This document shows positions 33,610 to 46,835 of a stretch of DNA of 64,000 nucleotides, in pieces. The translations under genes were made by a program, and so were the position numbers. The notes below the pieces were generated by a model. It made no database searches. It was not told the DNA's origin and saw only the letters and a program-made list of their open reading frames with translations. The DNA comes from Sinonovacula constricta (lineage: Eukaryota; Mollusca; Bivalvia; Cardiida; Solecurtidae). The stretch is from NCBI GenBank assembly GCA_007844125.1, contig CM017559.1:37314326-37378325 (forward strand), written 5' to 3'. The number at the start of each line of letters is the position of its first letter. The first letter of the stretch is position 1.

Positions 33610-34983
33610 CCTACTCAGCTGCTTACATAGTTGCCTACTAAGCTGCCTACACAGCTGCCTATACAGCTGCCTACACAGTTGCCTACACATTTGCCTGTAC
33701 AGTTGCATACTCAGCTGCCTACACATTTGCCTACACATTTGCCTACATAGTTGCCTACTTAGGTGCCTACTTAGCTGCCTACACAGCTGCCTACTCAGCT
33801 GCATACACAGCTGCCTACACAGCTGCCTACATAGCTGCCTACACAGCTGCCTACATAGCTGCCTACACAGCTGCCTATACAGCTGCCTACACAGCTGCCT
33901 ACATAGTTGTCTACTCAGCTGCCTTCACAACTGCCTACAAAGCTGCCTACTCAGCTGCCTACAAAGCTGCCTATACAGCTGCCTACACAGCTGCCTACAC
34001 AGTTGCCTACACAGTTGCATACTCAGCTGCCTACACATTTGCCTACACAGTTGCATACACATTTGCCTACACAGCTGCATACAGAGTTGCCTACTTAGCT
34101 GCCTACACAGCTGTCTACACCCTTTCCTACAGACTTTCCCACACAGCTGCCTATGCTGTTGCCTACACACTTTGCATATTTTCCTACTCGGCTGCTTGCA
34201 CAGTTGCATACAAAGTTGCATACTCAGCTGCCTACACAGTTGCCTACACATTTGCCTATACAGTTGCATATTCAGCTGCCTACACAGTTGCGTACACATT
34301 TGCCTACACAGTTGCCTAATTAGCGGCCTACACAGTTGCCTACACAGCTGCCTACACGATATTCTACTGACTTTCCTTCACATTTGCCTACACAGTTGCC
34401 TACACAGCTGTCTACACAGTTGCCTACTCAACCGTCTACACAGTTGCCTACTTAGCCGTCTACACAGTTGCCTACTTAGCTGCCTACACAGCTGTCTACA
34501 CAAATTGCTACATATTTTCCTACACAGTTGCCTACTCAGCAGTCTACACAGTTGCATACTCAGCAGCCTACACAGTTGCGTACTCAGCAGTCTACACAGT
34601 TGCCTATTTAGCTGCCTAAATAATTGCCTACACAGTTGTCTACACAATTTGCTACATATTTTCCTACACAGTTGCCTACTAAGCAGTCTACACAGTTGCC
34701 TACTCAGCAGCCTACACAGTTGCGTACTCAGCTGCCTACACAAATGCATACACAGTTGCGTACTCAGCTGCCTACTCAGCTGCCTACACAGCAGCCTATT
34801 CAGCTGCCTACTCAGCAGCCTACACAGTTGCGTACTCAGTTGCCTACACAAATGCATACACAGTTGCCTACTCAGCTGCCTAGACATTTGCCTACACAGC
34901 TGCCTACTCAGTTGCATACACAGCTGCCTACACAGTTGCCTACACAGCTGCATACACAGCTGCCTAAACAGTTGCATACACAT
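33610..34983. repeat. 12-bp minisatellite, second block
   Basis: Same family as 27702-28311, with units such as CAGCTGCCTACA, CAGTTGCCTACA and CATTTGCCTACA, between the two LTRs. It is open on both strands (for example P-T-Q-L repeats on + and C-R-Q-L repeats on -), which is a property of the unit, not evidence for a protein. Confidence 0.95.
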
Positions 34984-35673
34984 GATTTATTTATAAAATG
35001 GTACGTTTACTAAACGACGAAATGGTGTAACAGAAAGAACAAGCCAGCAACAAACTAGTACAATAATGTTTTATTTTAATGAACAATTAAATCTATGGCG
35101 TAATAAAACAATAACAAATAAATGAGACAAAATTTCAGAAAGCAAAATAAAGGTTAGCTTACAGTTTGTCCCTTTAGGAGGTGTCCCTTTGATGGTCCAA
35201 TTAATAATCCAACGTCGGATAATTCTGAAAAGTTACTGGTAGAATGTCCTCGTAGATAAGCACAGCTGAAATAATCCAAAGGTAGAACAATACGCGTACG
35301 TAATTAATAATTCCAAATCCGACACTTCAATATTTATATCACTGTAGAATATAGTTAGTCCACGTAAGTTCCAACACAGAAAGATTTAATATAGAAGCTG
35401 CAAGTATTTCCAAACTATATGTCCAAACTCTATGTCCAAACTTCCTTTAAATCGGCAAACACGCCGTTATATATATCAAAAGAATTTCTTGAACATTCAC
35501 GAAACCCAGAACATTCTCGAAACCGAGTTAAAAATAAACAAATGAACTTTCTAGCATGATCCCTTTTCTTTATATCAGTTTCGCGAATGCTACGTCATCA
35601 ATACCACAACGGTAAACAACCCCTTAACCTGACTAGCGTACCCTTAAACGCTGGGGTACTACTGTACATAACA
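34984..35673 (-). repeat. Second LTR of the same family, standing alone
   Basis: Aligns in the same orientation to most of 32865-33609, including ACGTTTACTAAACGACGAAA and AGGTGTCCCTTTGA versus AGGTGTCCCTTTAA, and ends in the same TACATAACA. The first ~27 bases are missing and the copies differ by many substitutions and small indels. It lies outside the element's 5' end, so it cannot be that element's 3' LTR unless the locus was rearranged; it reads as a truncated solo LTR. Confidence 0.85.
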
Positions 35674-38600
35674 ATACACAACTGCCTACACAGTTGCCTA
35701 CACCGCTGCCTAAAACTTTCCTACTGACTTTCCTTCGCATTTGTCTTAACAGTTCCCTACTCAATTGCCTACACAGCTGCCAACACAGTTTCCTACAGAC
35801 TTCCCTACACAGCTGCCAACACAATTTCCTACAGACTTCCCTACACAGCTACCAACACAATTTCCTACAGACTTTCCTACACAGCTGCTAACACAATTTC
35901 CTACAGACTTTCCTACACAGCTACCAACACAATTTCCTACAGACTTTCCTACACAGCTGCCAACACAATTTCCTACAGACTTTCCTACACAGCTACCAAC
36001 ACAATTTCCTACAGACTTCCCTACACAGCTGCCAACACAATTTCCTACAGACTTCCCTACACAGCTACCAACACAATTTCCTACAGACTATCCTACACAG
36101 CTACCAAGACAATTTCCTACATACTTTCCTACACAGCTGCCAATACAATTTCCTACAGACTTTCCTACACAGCTACCAACACAATTTCCTACAGACTTTC
36201 CTACACAGCTACCAACACAATTTCCTACAGACTTTCCTACACAGCTGCCAACACAATTTCCTACAGACTTTCCTACACAGCTGCCAACACAATTTCCTAC
36301 AGACTTTCCTACACAGCTACCAACACAATTTCCTACAGACTTCCCTACACAGCTACCAACACAATTTCCTACAGACTTTCCTACACAGCTACCAACACAA
36401 TTTCCTACAGACTTTCCTACACAGCTGCCAACACAATTTCCTACAGACTTTCCTACACAGCTACCAACACAATTTCCTACAGACTTTCCTACACAGCTAC
36501 CAACACAATTTCCTACAGACTTTCCTACACAGCTACCAACACAATTTCCTACAGACTTTCCTACACAGCTACCAACACAATTTCCTACAGACTTTCCTAC
36601 ACAGCTGCCCACACAATTTCCTACATACTTTCCTACACAGCTACCAACACAGTTTCCTACAGACTTTCCTACACAGCTACCAACACAATTTCCTACAGAC
36701 TTTCCTACACAGCTGCCAACACAATTTCCTACAGACTTTCCTACACAGCTACCAACACAGTTTCCTACAGACTTTCCTACACAGCTACCAACACAATTTC
36801 CTACAGACTTTCCTACACAGCTACCAACACAATTTCCTACAGACTTTCCTACACAGCTGCCAACACAATTTCCTACAGACTTTCCTACACAGCTGCCAAC
36901 ACAATTTCCTACAAACTTTTCTACACAGCTACCAACACAATTTCCTACAGACTTTCCTACACAGCTGCCAACACAATTTCCTACAGACCTTCCTACACAG
37001 CTACCAACACAATTTCCTACAGTTTTCCTACACAGCTGCTAACACAGTTTCCTACAGACTTCCCTACACAGCTACCAACACAATTTCCTACACACTTCCC
37101 TACACAGCTACTAACACAATTTCCTACAGACTTTCCTACACAGCTGCCAACACAATTTCCTACAGACTTTCCTACACAGCTACCAACACAGTATCCTGCC
37201 ATCTGTCCTACACATTTGCCTTTACAGTTGCCTACTCTGTTTCCTCCACATTTTCCTACACAACTGCCTAGACATCAATCAACAGTCACTTACAAAGCTG
37301 CCTACACAACTTCCTCCATAGTCGATTACAAAACTGTCTACATAGCTATCTACACAGTCGCTTACACAGCTGTCAACACTAACACATTTGTCTACGCAGT
37401 CACATGGAAATCTGCATACACAGCTGCCAACACAATTGCTTACACAGCTGTTTACACAGTCACTTACAAAGCTGCATACACAGTTGCCAACAAGGTCGCT
37501 TACAAAGCTGTTTACACAGTCGTTTAAACAGCTGTCTACAAAGTCGTTTACACAGCTGTCTACATAGTTGTCTACACAGCTGTCTACATAGTCGTTTACA
37601 CAGCTGTCTACAAAGTCGTTTACACAGCTGTCTACATAGTCGTTTACACAGCTGTCTACATAATCGTTTACACAGCTATCTACATAATCGTTTACACAGC
37701 TGTCCGCATAGTCGCTTACAAAGCTGCTTGCACAATTTTCTACACATATGCCTATACAGATGCCTACACAGATGCCGGCACAATTTTCTACACAGTTGCC
37801 TACAGACTTTCCTACGCAGTTGCCTACACATTTTTCTACAGACTTCCCTTCACAGTTTCCGACATACTTTGCTATATATTTTTAGTTGCCTACACAGTTT
37901 CCTACACAGTTGTCTACACACTTTCCTACAGACATTCCTACACAGCTGCCTACACACGTTCCTACAGACATTCCTACACAGTTGCCTACACAGGTGCCTA
38001 CATACTTTCCAATACAGTTGCCTACACAGCTACCTACAAACGTTCCTACAGACATTCCTACACAGTTGCCTACACAGGTGCCTACATACTTTCCAATACA
38101 GTTGCCTACACAGCTACCTACAAACGTTCCTACAGAAATTCCTACACAGCTGCCTACACAGTTTTCTTCCGACTTTCCCACACAGTTGCCCACTCAGCTG
38201 CCTACACAGTTGCCTACACAGCTACCTACAAACTTTCCTACTGACTTTCCCACACATTTGCCTTCACAATTGCCTACACTACTGCCTACACACTTTCCTA
38301 CAGACTTCCCTACACAGCTGCCTACACGGTTTTCTACCGACTTTCCCACACATTTGTCTACTCAGTTGCCTACACAATTTCCGACACACTTTCCCTCCCA
38401 TTTTCTCACAAAGTTGCCAACACCATTTCTTACAGATTATCCTACACTGCTGCCTACACTTTCATACAGACTTCCCTACACAGCTTCCTACACAGTTTCC
38501 TACCATCTGTCCTACACATTTGCCTTTACATCTGCCTACACAGTTTCCTACACATTTTCCTACCCATTTTCCGACACAGCTGCTAACAAAGTCGCTATCA

Positions 38601-38908
38601 CAGCTGTTTACACAGTCGCTTACAAAGCAGCATACATAGCTGTCAACAAAGTCGCCGACACAGCTGTTTTTCACACTCGCTTACAAGCTTACAAAGCTGC
38701 ATACACAGCTGCCAATACAGTCGCTTACATAGCTGTCTACACAGTCGTTTACACAGCTGCCAACACAGTCGCTTACATAGCTATCTACACAGTCGTTTAC
38801 ACAGCTGTTAACACAGTCGCTTACAAAGATTCATAGACAGCTACCAATACAGTCGCTATCACAGCTGCCTACACAGTCGTTTACACAGCTGTTTACACAG
38901 CTGTCATT
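35674..38908. repeat. 12-bp minisatellite, third block, with 36-bp derivative
   Basis: From about 35765 to 37200 the array is dominated by a 36-bp unit, three modified 12-bp units: CCTACACAGCTACCAACACA then ATTTCCTACAGACTTT, about 40 copies, mostly alternating GCTACC/GCTGCC. On either side looser 12-bp units persist to 38908, with further variants (AAAGTCGTTTACACAGCTGT). A 425-codon [12 protein letters not shown] frame runs through the 36-bp part. Confidence 0.95.
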
Positions 38909-41900
38909 GTCAAGCAAAAGGGTGGGTATACAATGGCTTTATCGAAACCAGAACACCTGGAGCGAAATTGACAAGAACACGATGACATGTATAAAAGAAA
39001 CAGATCCAGCTTCATGGTTATTTTAAAAGATTTCCCTATAAACTCTTAAACCCCTGTCACCGCTGTGCAAACAAAGCGGTAAGCATCACAATAAACTGTT
39101 GATAGGTCAATCACACATCAGGCAGACTTCAATATTTTTCAAGTTATACTCGTGTCATTTTTTTTTTAATAAAGAGATATGAATAAAGTAGGGCCATCCA
39201 GATTTATGGTTCTTTGTAACATAATTACTATCAAAAAAAGCACATTTTAAATTATAGCGCAGCTTAATACTTCAATTTTGACTTTTGCCCTTACAAGTGA
39301 AATACCTTTTAAAAACAATCGAGATTCAGTGTGCCCAATCCCCCCTGCATTTTATTCCAATAAGCTTTATCGATCGTTGAAGCAACAACTATGCATCTCA
39401 AAGACGTTTAGAGTTTTTATGCTCTGAACATCCTTTCACAAAAAGGGAGATAATTTAAAATGGAACTATTCATAGTTATGGTTCTTAGTTATGATCTGTA
39501 ACTGCAAGAAACGCTCTATCGTTGTGCAAAGAGTTACATCTCATTATCGTTAATATTTTCCTGAGCACTGATGGAGATAAATGAGTTCAGACGAACAGAC
39601 TGTGACTGACCGATTGTGCGAGTGAGACACGGACGAACGGCACAAGCGACTGTATCTTCTCCTCTCTGAGAGAAGCATTACCCCCCCCCCCCGCCCTGGA
39701 TCCGTCTAAGTGTCAAAAAAAAAAATGTTAATAATTTGTGAAAATTTCGTATAAATATTTTTTTAGCAAATGCTTTTCCAGCTCTTTGGACATGTGAGGA
39801 ATTCGTATTTTTTTAAATTGGGCTATTGGTTATAAACTGTATTTTCACAAATGTGTGACATATTCGTACGTATTTGTCACAGAAGTTGTGAGTAATTCGT
39901 ATGAATTATTCGCACATGTGATATATTCGTATGTGTGAAAATTCCGGTTCAACAAAGGAACCTACACACTTGTTTACACAGCTGTCACCACAGTCGCCTC
40001 TTAATTTCTAGAAACATCGCCGGCTACAATTGTTTAAACGTCACTCAGCAAAGAACTGTATCATGTCTGTAGACCAGTGAGACATGCAACATAATAATGT
40101 GGGGGCTGTATAACTTACTCTTTCGTCAAAACCTGCAACAAACCATTAATCCACATGAAAGAAACCTTATAGCGGCGTAGTAAATGTTTTGTGGCCAGAG
40201 TGTGACATAAAAGTAAATAATGTGTTTGTCTCTAGTGTAAATCTAACAGAGAAATTTATTCAAGCACCGACATCAAGATGTATTACTGGGCCTCTGAATA
40301 GACCACAATTTGTATGTGTCTTCTTTTTTAAATTTGTCATGACATTGAAATGTATACCGTCGAAATGCAACATAGGGACAAAGAAGAGTTGCAAAAACGT
40401 TCAGCGTACTATTGTTTCCCTAAAAGATATCGCAGTTGTTGTTTATGAAGAAATATTAAAAAAAGGTTGCGTATCTATGAAAGGAAGATGCTTGAGATAT
40501 TAAACAAGATGTTCGATAGATCGTTTATCACACTCCACTGCTTCTTTAGAGAAAAAAAACATTCCGGATTTTTATTAGAATACCTGGCTATTAATCATAC
40601 TGGACTTTTTATTGTCATGCATACGTCTACATCATTTTTTTAAAAAATATCTAGGAATGACACATATTAACTATAACTGGGCATACTATGTCAAGATATT
40701 ATAAGAGAACACCTTGCTAACATATAGGGATAAATCCAAATGCAGACAGTAACACCTTCCTTTTGATAAAAAGACGTATTCTAGATATGTCTCTGCAAAC
40801 ATGGTATTCTTCTATCATAATTGGAAATATACTAGCCTGTTTAAACATACATTCATGTTTGAACAATATATTGACTTCATTGAAGAGGCAAAATAAAGAA
40901 TAGCGTTGTGTAAATTTAGAGTCTCGCCTCACAACCTTAAGAGAGGAACTGGTAGATATGCGAATTTACAACATTACCTAATGAAAATGAGTATCGCCTT
41001 CTATTGATATGCACAAAATATTCAGATTTAAGAAAACAATATTTAAAAATATTGCCACAATTGGCCTAATATAGATTTCTTTATTATAAAATCTAAATAT
41101 ACGTTAATAAATGCTGCAAAATTTGCAGATTGTGCCAACCTTAGGATAACATAGTTTGATATTTGTGCGTGTTGATAATGAAAGATTTGGTAAATTTTAA
41201 TAATCAAAATACATATTCAATGGAGATGTTTTCAATAAGTAACAAGTGTTTAATTCCGTATCATGCATAAAGAAGAAGGAAATATACAATTGTACACGCA
41301 TTTCATAACAATGTTACAATTGTAGTACATGTTGGTAATAATATAAACTTGTGTAATTAAGTTTATGAGCTACAAATCTTGTTCTTTTGTAAACTCTGTC
41401 ACTCCATGTTACTCTGTATATATACATTATTTGTGTTGTTAGGCTGGAGTCAGATGATTAATACAATAAAATTGTAGTATTGTATTGAAATTTAAAGGGT
41501 GTTTTAGAATAAAGAAAGGAACTATTTTTCTCATTATATTATCATTTTTATTGTGATTCGATAAAGTGGAAATCTACTACATAAGCTAACATTGTCAGCA
41601 TAAAATAAAACAACGGCAACAACAACAACAATAACAGAAATTGAACATTGTTTCTATTTTATAAAAGGAAGAGTATAATACTTGATATAAATTTAAAAGT
41701 TATTAAAATATTTTCATGTAAAGTCTTCCATCATAATAATTATTGAATTGTGTTTTTTATATTTTTAAATAATAAAATGTTGTTTTTTTTCATAAATTTT
41801 TAAATAATAGAATGTGTTTTTTTAATTTTTTTAAATAATAATGGTCATTCATTTAAGACTATAAAATAGTATAATTGCAATTGAAATTACATTTGATATG

Positions 41901-42240
41901 AAAGTATGGATCATGCACATGTTAGTAATCATCTTGGAAGGCAAATTACAATTGTCGATTTTTTGCACTAAATCCTTTGCCTGTACTAAGAAATAAAGCA
42001 TGTTTTGATTATAGAAAGTTTCGTGTTAGAAATTGTTCGTAGTTGTTCGTCATATATATTTGTACACTATATACGCGTATTTAAAGATTAGATTTTCAAC
42101 CCTTCGCCTTGTCATCTAAGCTTTCATTGTATTTGAACAACTTCTGAATATTCTATAACTGGGATTTGTGATTTTTGTGTTTGTGTTGTTTTTTCTTTTA
42201 CATTGCACAGACACAACTTTTTGTAATTTTGACGACGTCT
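38909..42240. other. Intronic; one unrecognised open frame
   Basis: Mostly AT-rich intron DNA. A stray piece of the 12-bp repeat lies at 39960-39992 and a C-rich run at 39680-39695. The + frame at 40189-40503 (104 codons) has several Cys and is the longest non-repeat frame here, but it shows no domain, no signal peptide and no splice-phase fit; I do not call it a gene. Confidence 0.4.
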
Positions 42241-42244
42241 AGCT

Positions 42245-42385
42245 AATTATAATGGAGAGAGAACCCGGACTTATGTCTGGGTAAAACCACCGGTGCACCA
42301 CACATTAGCTGGAAAACCTTCCCACACGAAAGTTCGAACTTTGACCGGGGCTCGAACCCAAGCTACCCATGTGTGGTTCGTGCTT
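42245..42385 (-). repeat. SINE-like sequence with box B
   Basis: The minus strand contains TTGGGTTCGAGCCCCGG, a canonical RNA polymerase III B box, preceded by CCACACATGGGTAGC and followed by short self-complementary blocks (AAAGTTCGAACTTT). No clean tRNA fold. Probably part of a tRNA-derived SINE. Confidence 0.45.
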
Positions 42386-42858
42386 TGATTGCCACCAATA
42401 TTGTTTTGATAATGTTTAAACATGTGTATTTTGGAATGTATAAAGGCATATAATTATATAAATTTTATATAGGTAACATTTACTGCCCGTTGTGACTATA
42501 CTGTAGATGGAGGTATGAAGTTATAGCTCCATTAGATCCACTGGGGACACAACAACACGAAATCTGCACTGGTAGCTTTTAAATATAGCTTCTTAAAATG
42601 TTGTGCTATTATCAAATGACTCGCACCAATGATACTCGTCGAAAGATATGGCTGGACCTGTTCCTTGTTCATTTGGCAATGTCATTATTTTTATAGGGTT
42701 TCGCAATGCAAAGCAGTCGAATGTGAACCAACTGGATGACGCTTTTCTTATTAAAATAACATTTGTATCTAGAGAGCTTTTAATGACGAAGTTGCATATT
42801 ACAGATGTTGCTTGGTTAATGCTTTTAAACTTTGAATACATTCTGTCTATCGAAACAG

Positions 42859-42977
42859 ATATCTGGTTCCTAGTCGGAATTGTGGGGGTTTTGTGTCTCA
42901 CTTTCCTTGCTTTGGCGTCAGCATTCACAGTATGGCTCACAAAACTGAAGTGTACAAAACATGCTGTCTTTCCAAAG
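42859..42977 (+). CDS. Transmembrane exon of the receptor
   Basis: Acceptor GAAACAG to donor CAAAG|GTAAGC, 119 bp, entering in phase 1 (as the cap exon requires) and leaving in phase 0. It begins D-I-W-F-L-V-G-I-V and continues through about 23 hydrophobic residues (G-V-L-C-L-T-F-L-A-L-A-S-A-F-T-V-W-L) to a basic stop-transfer stretch, T-K-L-K-C-T-K-H. This is a single-pass helix with the expected inside-positive end. The reading frame stays open upstream to 42648 and another acceptor (ending 42804, same phase) is possible, but that upstream part resembles no ectodomain. If the splice from 27593 is direct, the receptor has no Ig or fibronectin domain between cap and membrane. Confidence 0.65.
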
Positions 42978-43062
42978 GTAAGCTAAGGTCCGTATACGAA
43001 GTTATATGTAAGTTATATGTATTACCATATTGAAAATGGCAATTTTGATCAGAGATAATTGA

Positions 43063-46000
43063 AGCGTGATGATTGATTGAGCATGATGATTGATGGAGCA
43101 TTATGATTGATGGAACATTATGATTGATGGAGCATGATGAATGATGGAGCATGATGAATGATGGAGCATGATGAATGATGGAGCATGATAATTGATGGAG
43201 TGTTATGATTGATGGAGGAGGATAATTGATGAAGCATGATGATTGATGGGGCATGATGAATGATGGAGGAGGAGGATTGATGAAGCATGATGAATGATGG
43301 AGCATGATGAATGATGGAGTGTTATGATTGATGGAGGAGGATAATTGATGGAGCATGATGAATGATGGAGCATGATGAATGATGGAGCATGATGAATGAT
43401 GGAGTGTTATGATTGATGGAGCATGATGAATGATGGAGCATGATGAATGATGGAGCATGATGAATGATGGAACATGATAATTGATGGAGCATGATGAATG
43501 ATGGAGGAGGAGGATTGATGAAGCATGATAAATGATGGAGCATGATGAATGATGGAGTGTTATGACTGATGGAGCATGATGATTGATGTGGGAGGATGAT
43601 TGATGAAGCATGATTAATGATGGAGCATGATGAATGATGGAACATGATGATTGATGGAGCATGATGAATGATGGAGTGTTATGATTGATGGAGGAGGATA
43701 ATTGATGGAGCATGATGACTGATGGAGGAGGATAATTGATGGAGCATGATGAATGATGGAGGATAATTGATGTGGGAGGATGATTGATGAAGCATGATAA
43801 ATGATGGAGCATGATGAATGATGGAACATGATAATTGATGGAGCATGATGAATGATGGAGTGTTATGATTGATGGAGCATGATGAATGATGGAGCATGAT
43901 GAATGATGGAGCATGATGAATGATGGAACATGATAATTGATGGAGCATGATGAAATATGGAGCAGGATGAATGATGGAGCATGATGAATGATGGAATGGA
44001 GTGTTATGATTGATTGAGGAGGAGGATTGATGGAGGATGATAATTGATGAAGCGTGATAATGGATGGAACATGATTTTTGATGTAGCGTTGTGATTGATG
44101 AAGGAGGATAATTGATGAAGGAGGATAATTGATGAAGCGTGATGATTGATGGAGGATGATAATTGATGAAGCGTGATGATTGATGAAGGAGAATAATTGA
44201 TGGAGGATGGTGATTGAAGTAGCATGATGATTGATGGAGCATGATGATTAAAATAGCATGATGATTGATGGAGCATGATGATTGAAGTAGCATGATGATT
44301 GATGTAGCATGATGATTGAAGTAGCATGATAATTGATGGAGGATGGTGATTGAAGTAGCATGATGATTGAAGTAGCATGATGATTGAAGTAGCATGATAA
44401 TTGATGGAGGATGGTGATTGAAGTAGCATGATGATTGATGGAGCATGATAATTGAAGTAGCATGATGATTGAAGTAATATGATGATTGATGAAGGAGGAT
44501 AATTGATGGAGCATGATGTCTGGTGTAGCGTGATGATTGTTGAAGGACCATGATTGATGAAGGAGGCTGTTGACTGATGGAGGAAGAGGATTGATGGAGG
44601 AGAATGATTGATGTAGGAGGATGATTGATGGAGGAGGATGACTGATGGAGGAGGAGGATTGATGGAGGAGGAGGATTGATGGAGGAGGATGATTGACGAA
44701 GGAGGATGATTGATGAAGGAGGATGATTGATGAAGGAGGATGATTGATGGAGGAGGAGGATTGATGGAGGAGGATGATTGATAGAGGAGGATGATTGATG
44801 GAGGAGGATGACTGATGGAGGAGGAGGATTGATGGAGGAGGAGGATTGATGGAGGAGGAGGATTGATGGAGGAGGATGATTGATGAAGGAGGAGGATTGA
44901 TGGAGGAGGAGGATTGATGGAGGAGGATGATTGATGAAGGAGGATGATTGATGAAGGAGGATGAATTGATGAAGGAGGACTGATTGATGGAGGAGGAGGA
45001 TTGATAGAGGAGGATATGATTGATGAATGGAGGAGGATTAATGGGAGGATGATGATTGAAGGGAGGGGATTGGATGAGGAGGATGATTGATGAAGGAGGT
45101 GATTGATGAAGGCATGTTATGAAGGAGGAGGATTGATGAAGGGGGATGATGAGAGGAGAGGATGTGAGGGGATTGATGGAGGAGGAGGCTGATGAGGCCT
45201 GATTGATTTGAACTTAGGAGGAGGATTGATGGAGGAGGATTGATGGGGAGGATTGCTGGGAGGAGGATTGTGAAGGGGAGGATTGATGAGGAGTGATTGT
45301 GGAGGAGGATTGATCGGAGGAGGATTGATGGCGCGGAGGATTGATGAAGGAGGAGGATTGATGAAGGAGGATGATTTATGAAGGAGGATGATTGATGAAG
45401 GAGGATGATTGATGAAGGAGGAGGATTGATAGGAGGAGGATTGATGAAGGAGGAGGATTGATAGGAGGAGGATTGATGGAGGAGGATTGATGAAGGAGGA
45501 GGATTGATAGGAGGAGGATTGATGGAGGAGGAGGATTGATGAAGGAGGATGATTGATGAAGGAGGAGGATTGATAGGAGGAGGATTGATGGAGGAGGAGG
45601 ATTGATGAAGGAGGAGGATTGATGAAGGAGGATGATTTATGAAGGAGGATGATTGATGAAGGAGGATGATTGATGGAGGAGGAGGATTGATGAAGGAGGA
45701 GGATTGATGAAGGAGGATGATTGATGGAGGAGGATGATTTATGTAGGAGGAGGATTGATGGAGGAGGAGGATTGATGAGGAGGAGGAGTCTTGATGAAGG
45801 AGGATGATTGATGGAGGAGGAGGATTGATGGAAGGAGGATTGATGGAGGAGGAGATTGATGGAGGCGGAGGATTGATGGAGGAGGAGGATTGTGGAGAGG
45901 AGGTTGATGGGCGGGGTTGATGGGCTGGTGATTGTGGAGCCTGGGATTGATGTAGGAGGAGGTTGATGGGAGGGGATTGATGAGGAGGAGGATTGGGAGG

Positions 46001-46075
46001 GGAGGATTGATTGGATTGATGTCGGCGATGCTGATGGAGGAAGAGTTGATGGGATGATGGTTGATGAGCTGCTGA
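43063..46075 (-). repeat. 17-bp minisatellite
   Basis: About 3 kb of a 17-bp unit in three zones: GATGGAGCATGATGAAT up to about 44.0 kb, TTGAAGTAGCATGATGA-type units at 44.2-44.5 kb, and GATGGAGGAGGAGGATT from 44.6 kb on. The last part, 45.0-46.05 kb, is more disordered, with many one-base indels. The minus-strand frames it creates (up to 352 codons) are repeat artefacts. Confidence 0.95.
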
Positions 46076-46178
46076 TGGAGGTGCTGACTATGGGGATATC
46101 GATAGTAAAAAAAACTTTAGTTAGGTTCAACGTTTTACTGTGTTTCGGGTTGGTCTTACTTTTGTCTATGAGCAATAG

Positions 46179-46288
46179 CCGATGTGATGTACAATATGAA
46201 ATACTTAGTGTGTAACAGCAGCGAAGAAATGATCAACAGAATTGTCCGCCACTCATTGATGAGAGACAATCTCCATACTGACTTGAGT
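46179..46288 (+). CDS. Candidate juxtamembrane exon
   Basis: A possible exon of 110 bp between an acceptor ending CAATAG, with a T-rich tract before it, and a perfect donor AGT|GTAAGT. Entering in phase 1 it is open throughout and reads D-V-M-Y-N-M-K-Y-L-V-C-N-S-S, then EEMINRIVRHSLMRDNLHTD-LS. It leaves in phase 0, compatible with both the candidate exon at 46836 and the first kinase exon at 56135. The problem is its entry: the membrane exon leaves in phase 0, and the phase-0 frame of this interval hits a TGA near its end. So it may belong to another isoform, need an unseen exon, or not be coding. No family recognised. Confidence 0.35.
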
Positions 46289-46835
46289 GTAAGTTATTTT
46301 AAATAACAAACTTAGTCATGTGTGTTGTCTGTAATTGTTCTTGCACACAACGCGAATGTTTGTAAAGTCACAGAATATTGAATACAAACGTCCCTAATGG
46401 TTGCCGCTATTTGTATACATGTATCAAAGCATGGCTTGCCACGATAAATCTATTGTCGTTTCTTAGGAAGAATAAACGCGTTCATTAACGGTTTTAGGAT
46501 TTTATCTATAAAACCACAAAAAGCGCCAACAAACTAGACATTCATCGAGTGATACTTCTTCGAATATAACGACATCAAGCTGAAACCCAATACCTAATGT
46601 AGTTCAGACAATTTTCGTTAAATCAAATCAGAATGTGTGTTGTTGTTTGTGTTTTTTTATGTTGTTGTTTTTTTGTGTTTTTTTGTTGTTTTCTTTGGGC
46701 TCGCAAACTTGATGCGCCGGGTTCGAACTGCACTTGCTGCATGCATATGCATTAAGCTTAATTAGTTCTATGATTCGTTAATAAGTTTTGATGTTATTAA
46801 TTTTTTATAAAAAAAAATAAAGATTATCTTTTCAG
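46289..46835. other. Intron between the two candidate exons
   Basis: No supported feature; T-rich stretch (GTTGTTTTTTTGTG) near 46640-46690. Confidence 0.4.

Noticed and set aside
35765..37042. 425-codon frame of [12 protein letters not shown] repeats, looking like a mucin or antifreeze-like protein
   Set aside because: It comes from the 36-bp minisatellite within a much longer 12-bp array that has stops and shifts elsewhere; both strands are open and no signal peptide precedes it.
40189..40503. 104-codon + frame with several Cys
   Set aside because: No domain, signal peptide or splice fit; could be real but cannot be supported from sequence alone.
42473..42515. A 43-bp interval between a TATAG acceptor and GTATGA donor with an open phase-0 frame
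   Set aside because: Entry phase does not match the preceding cap exon (phase 1 gives an early stop), and it is too short to recognise.
42648..42858. Upstream part of the open frame that contains the transmembrane helix
   Set aside because: Open by chance or intronic: no Ig, LRR or fibronectin pattern, and the acceptor right before the helix fits the phase of the preceding cap exon.
45117..46175. 352-codon Ser/Pro/His-rich minus-strand frame
   Set aside because: It is the degenerate end of the 17-bp array; no domain or conserved frame.
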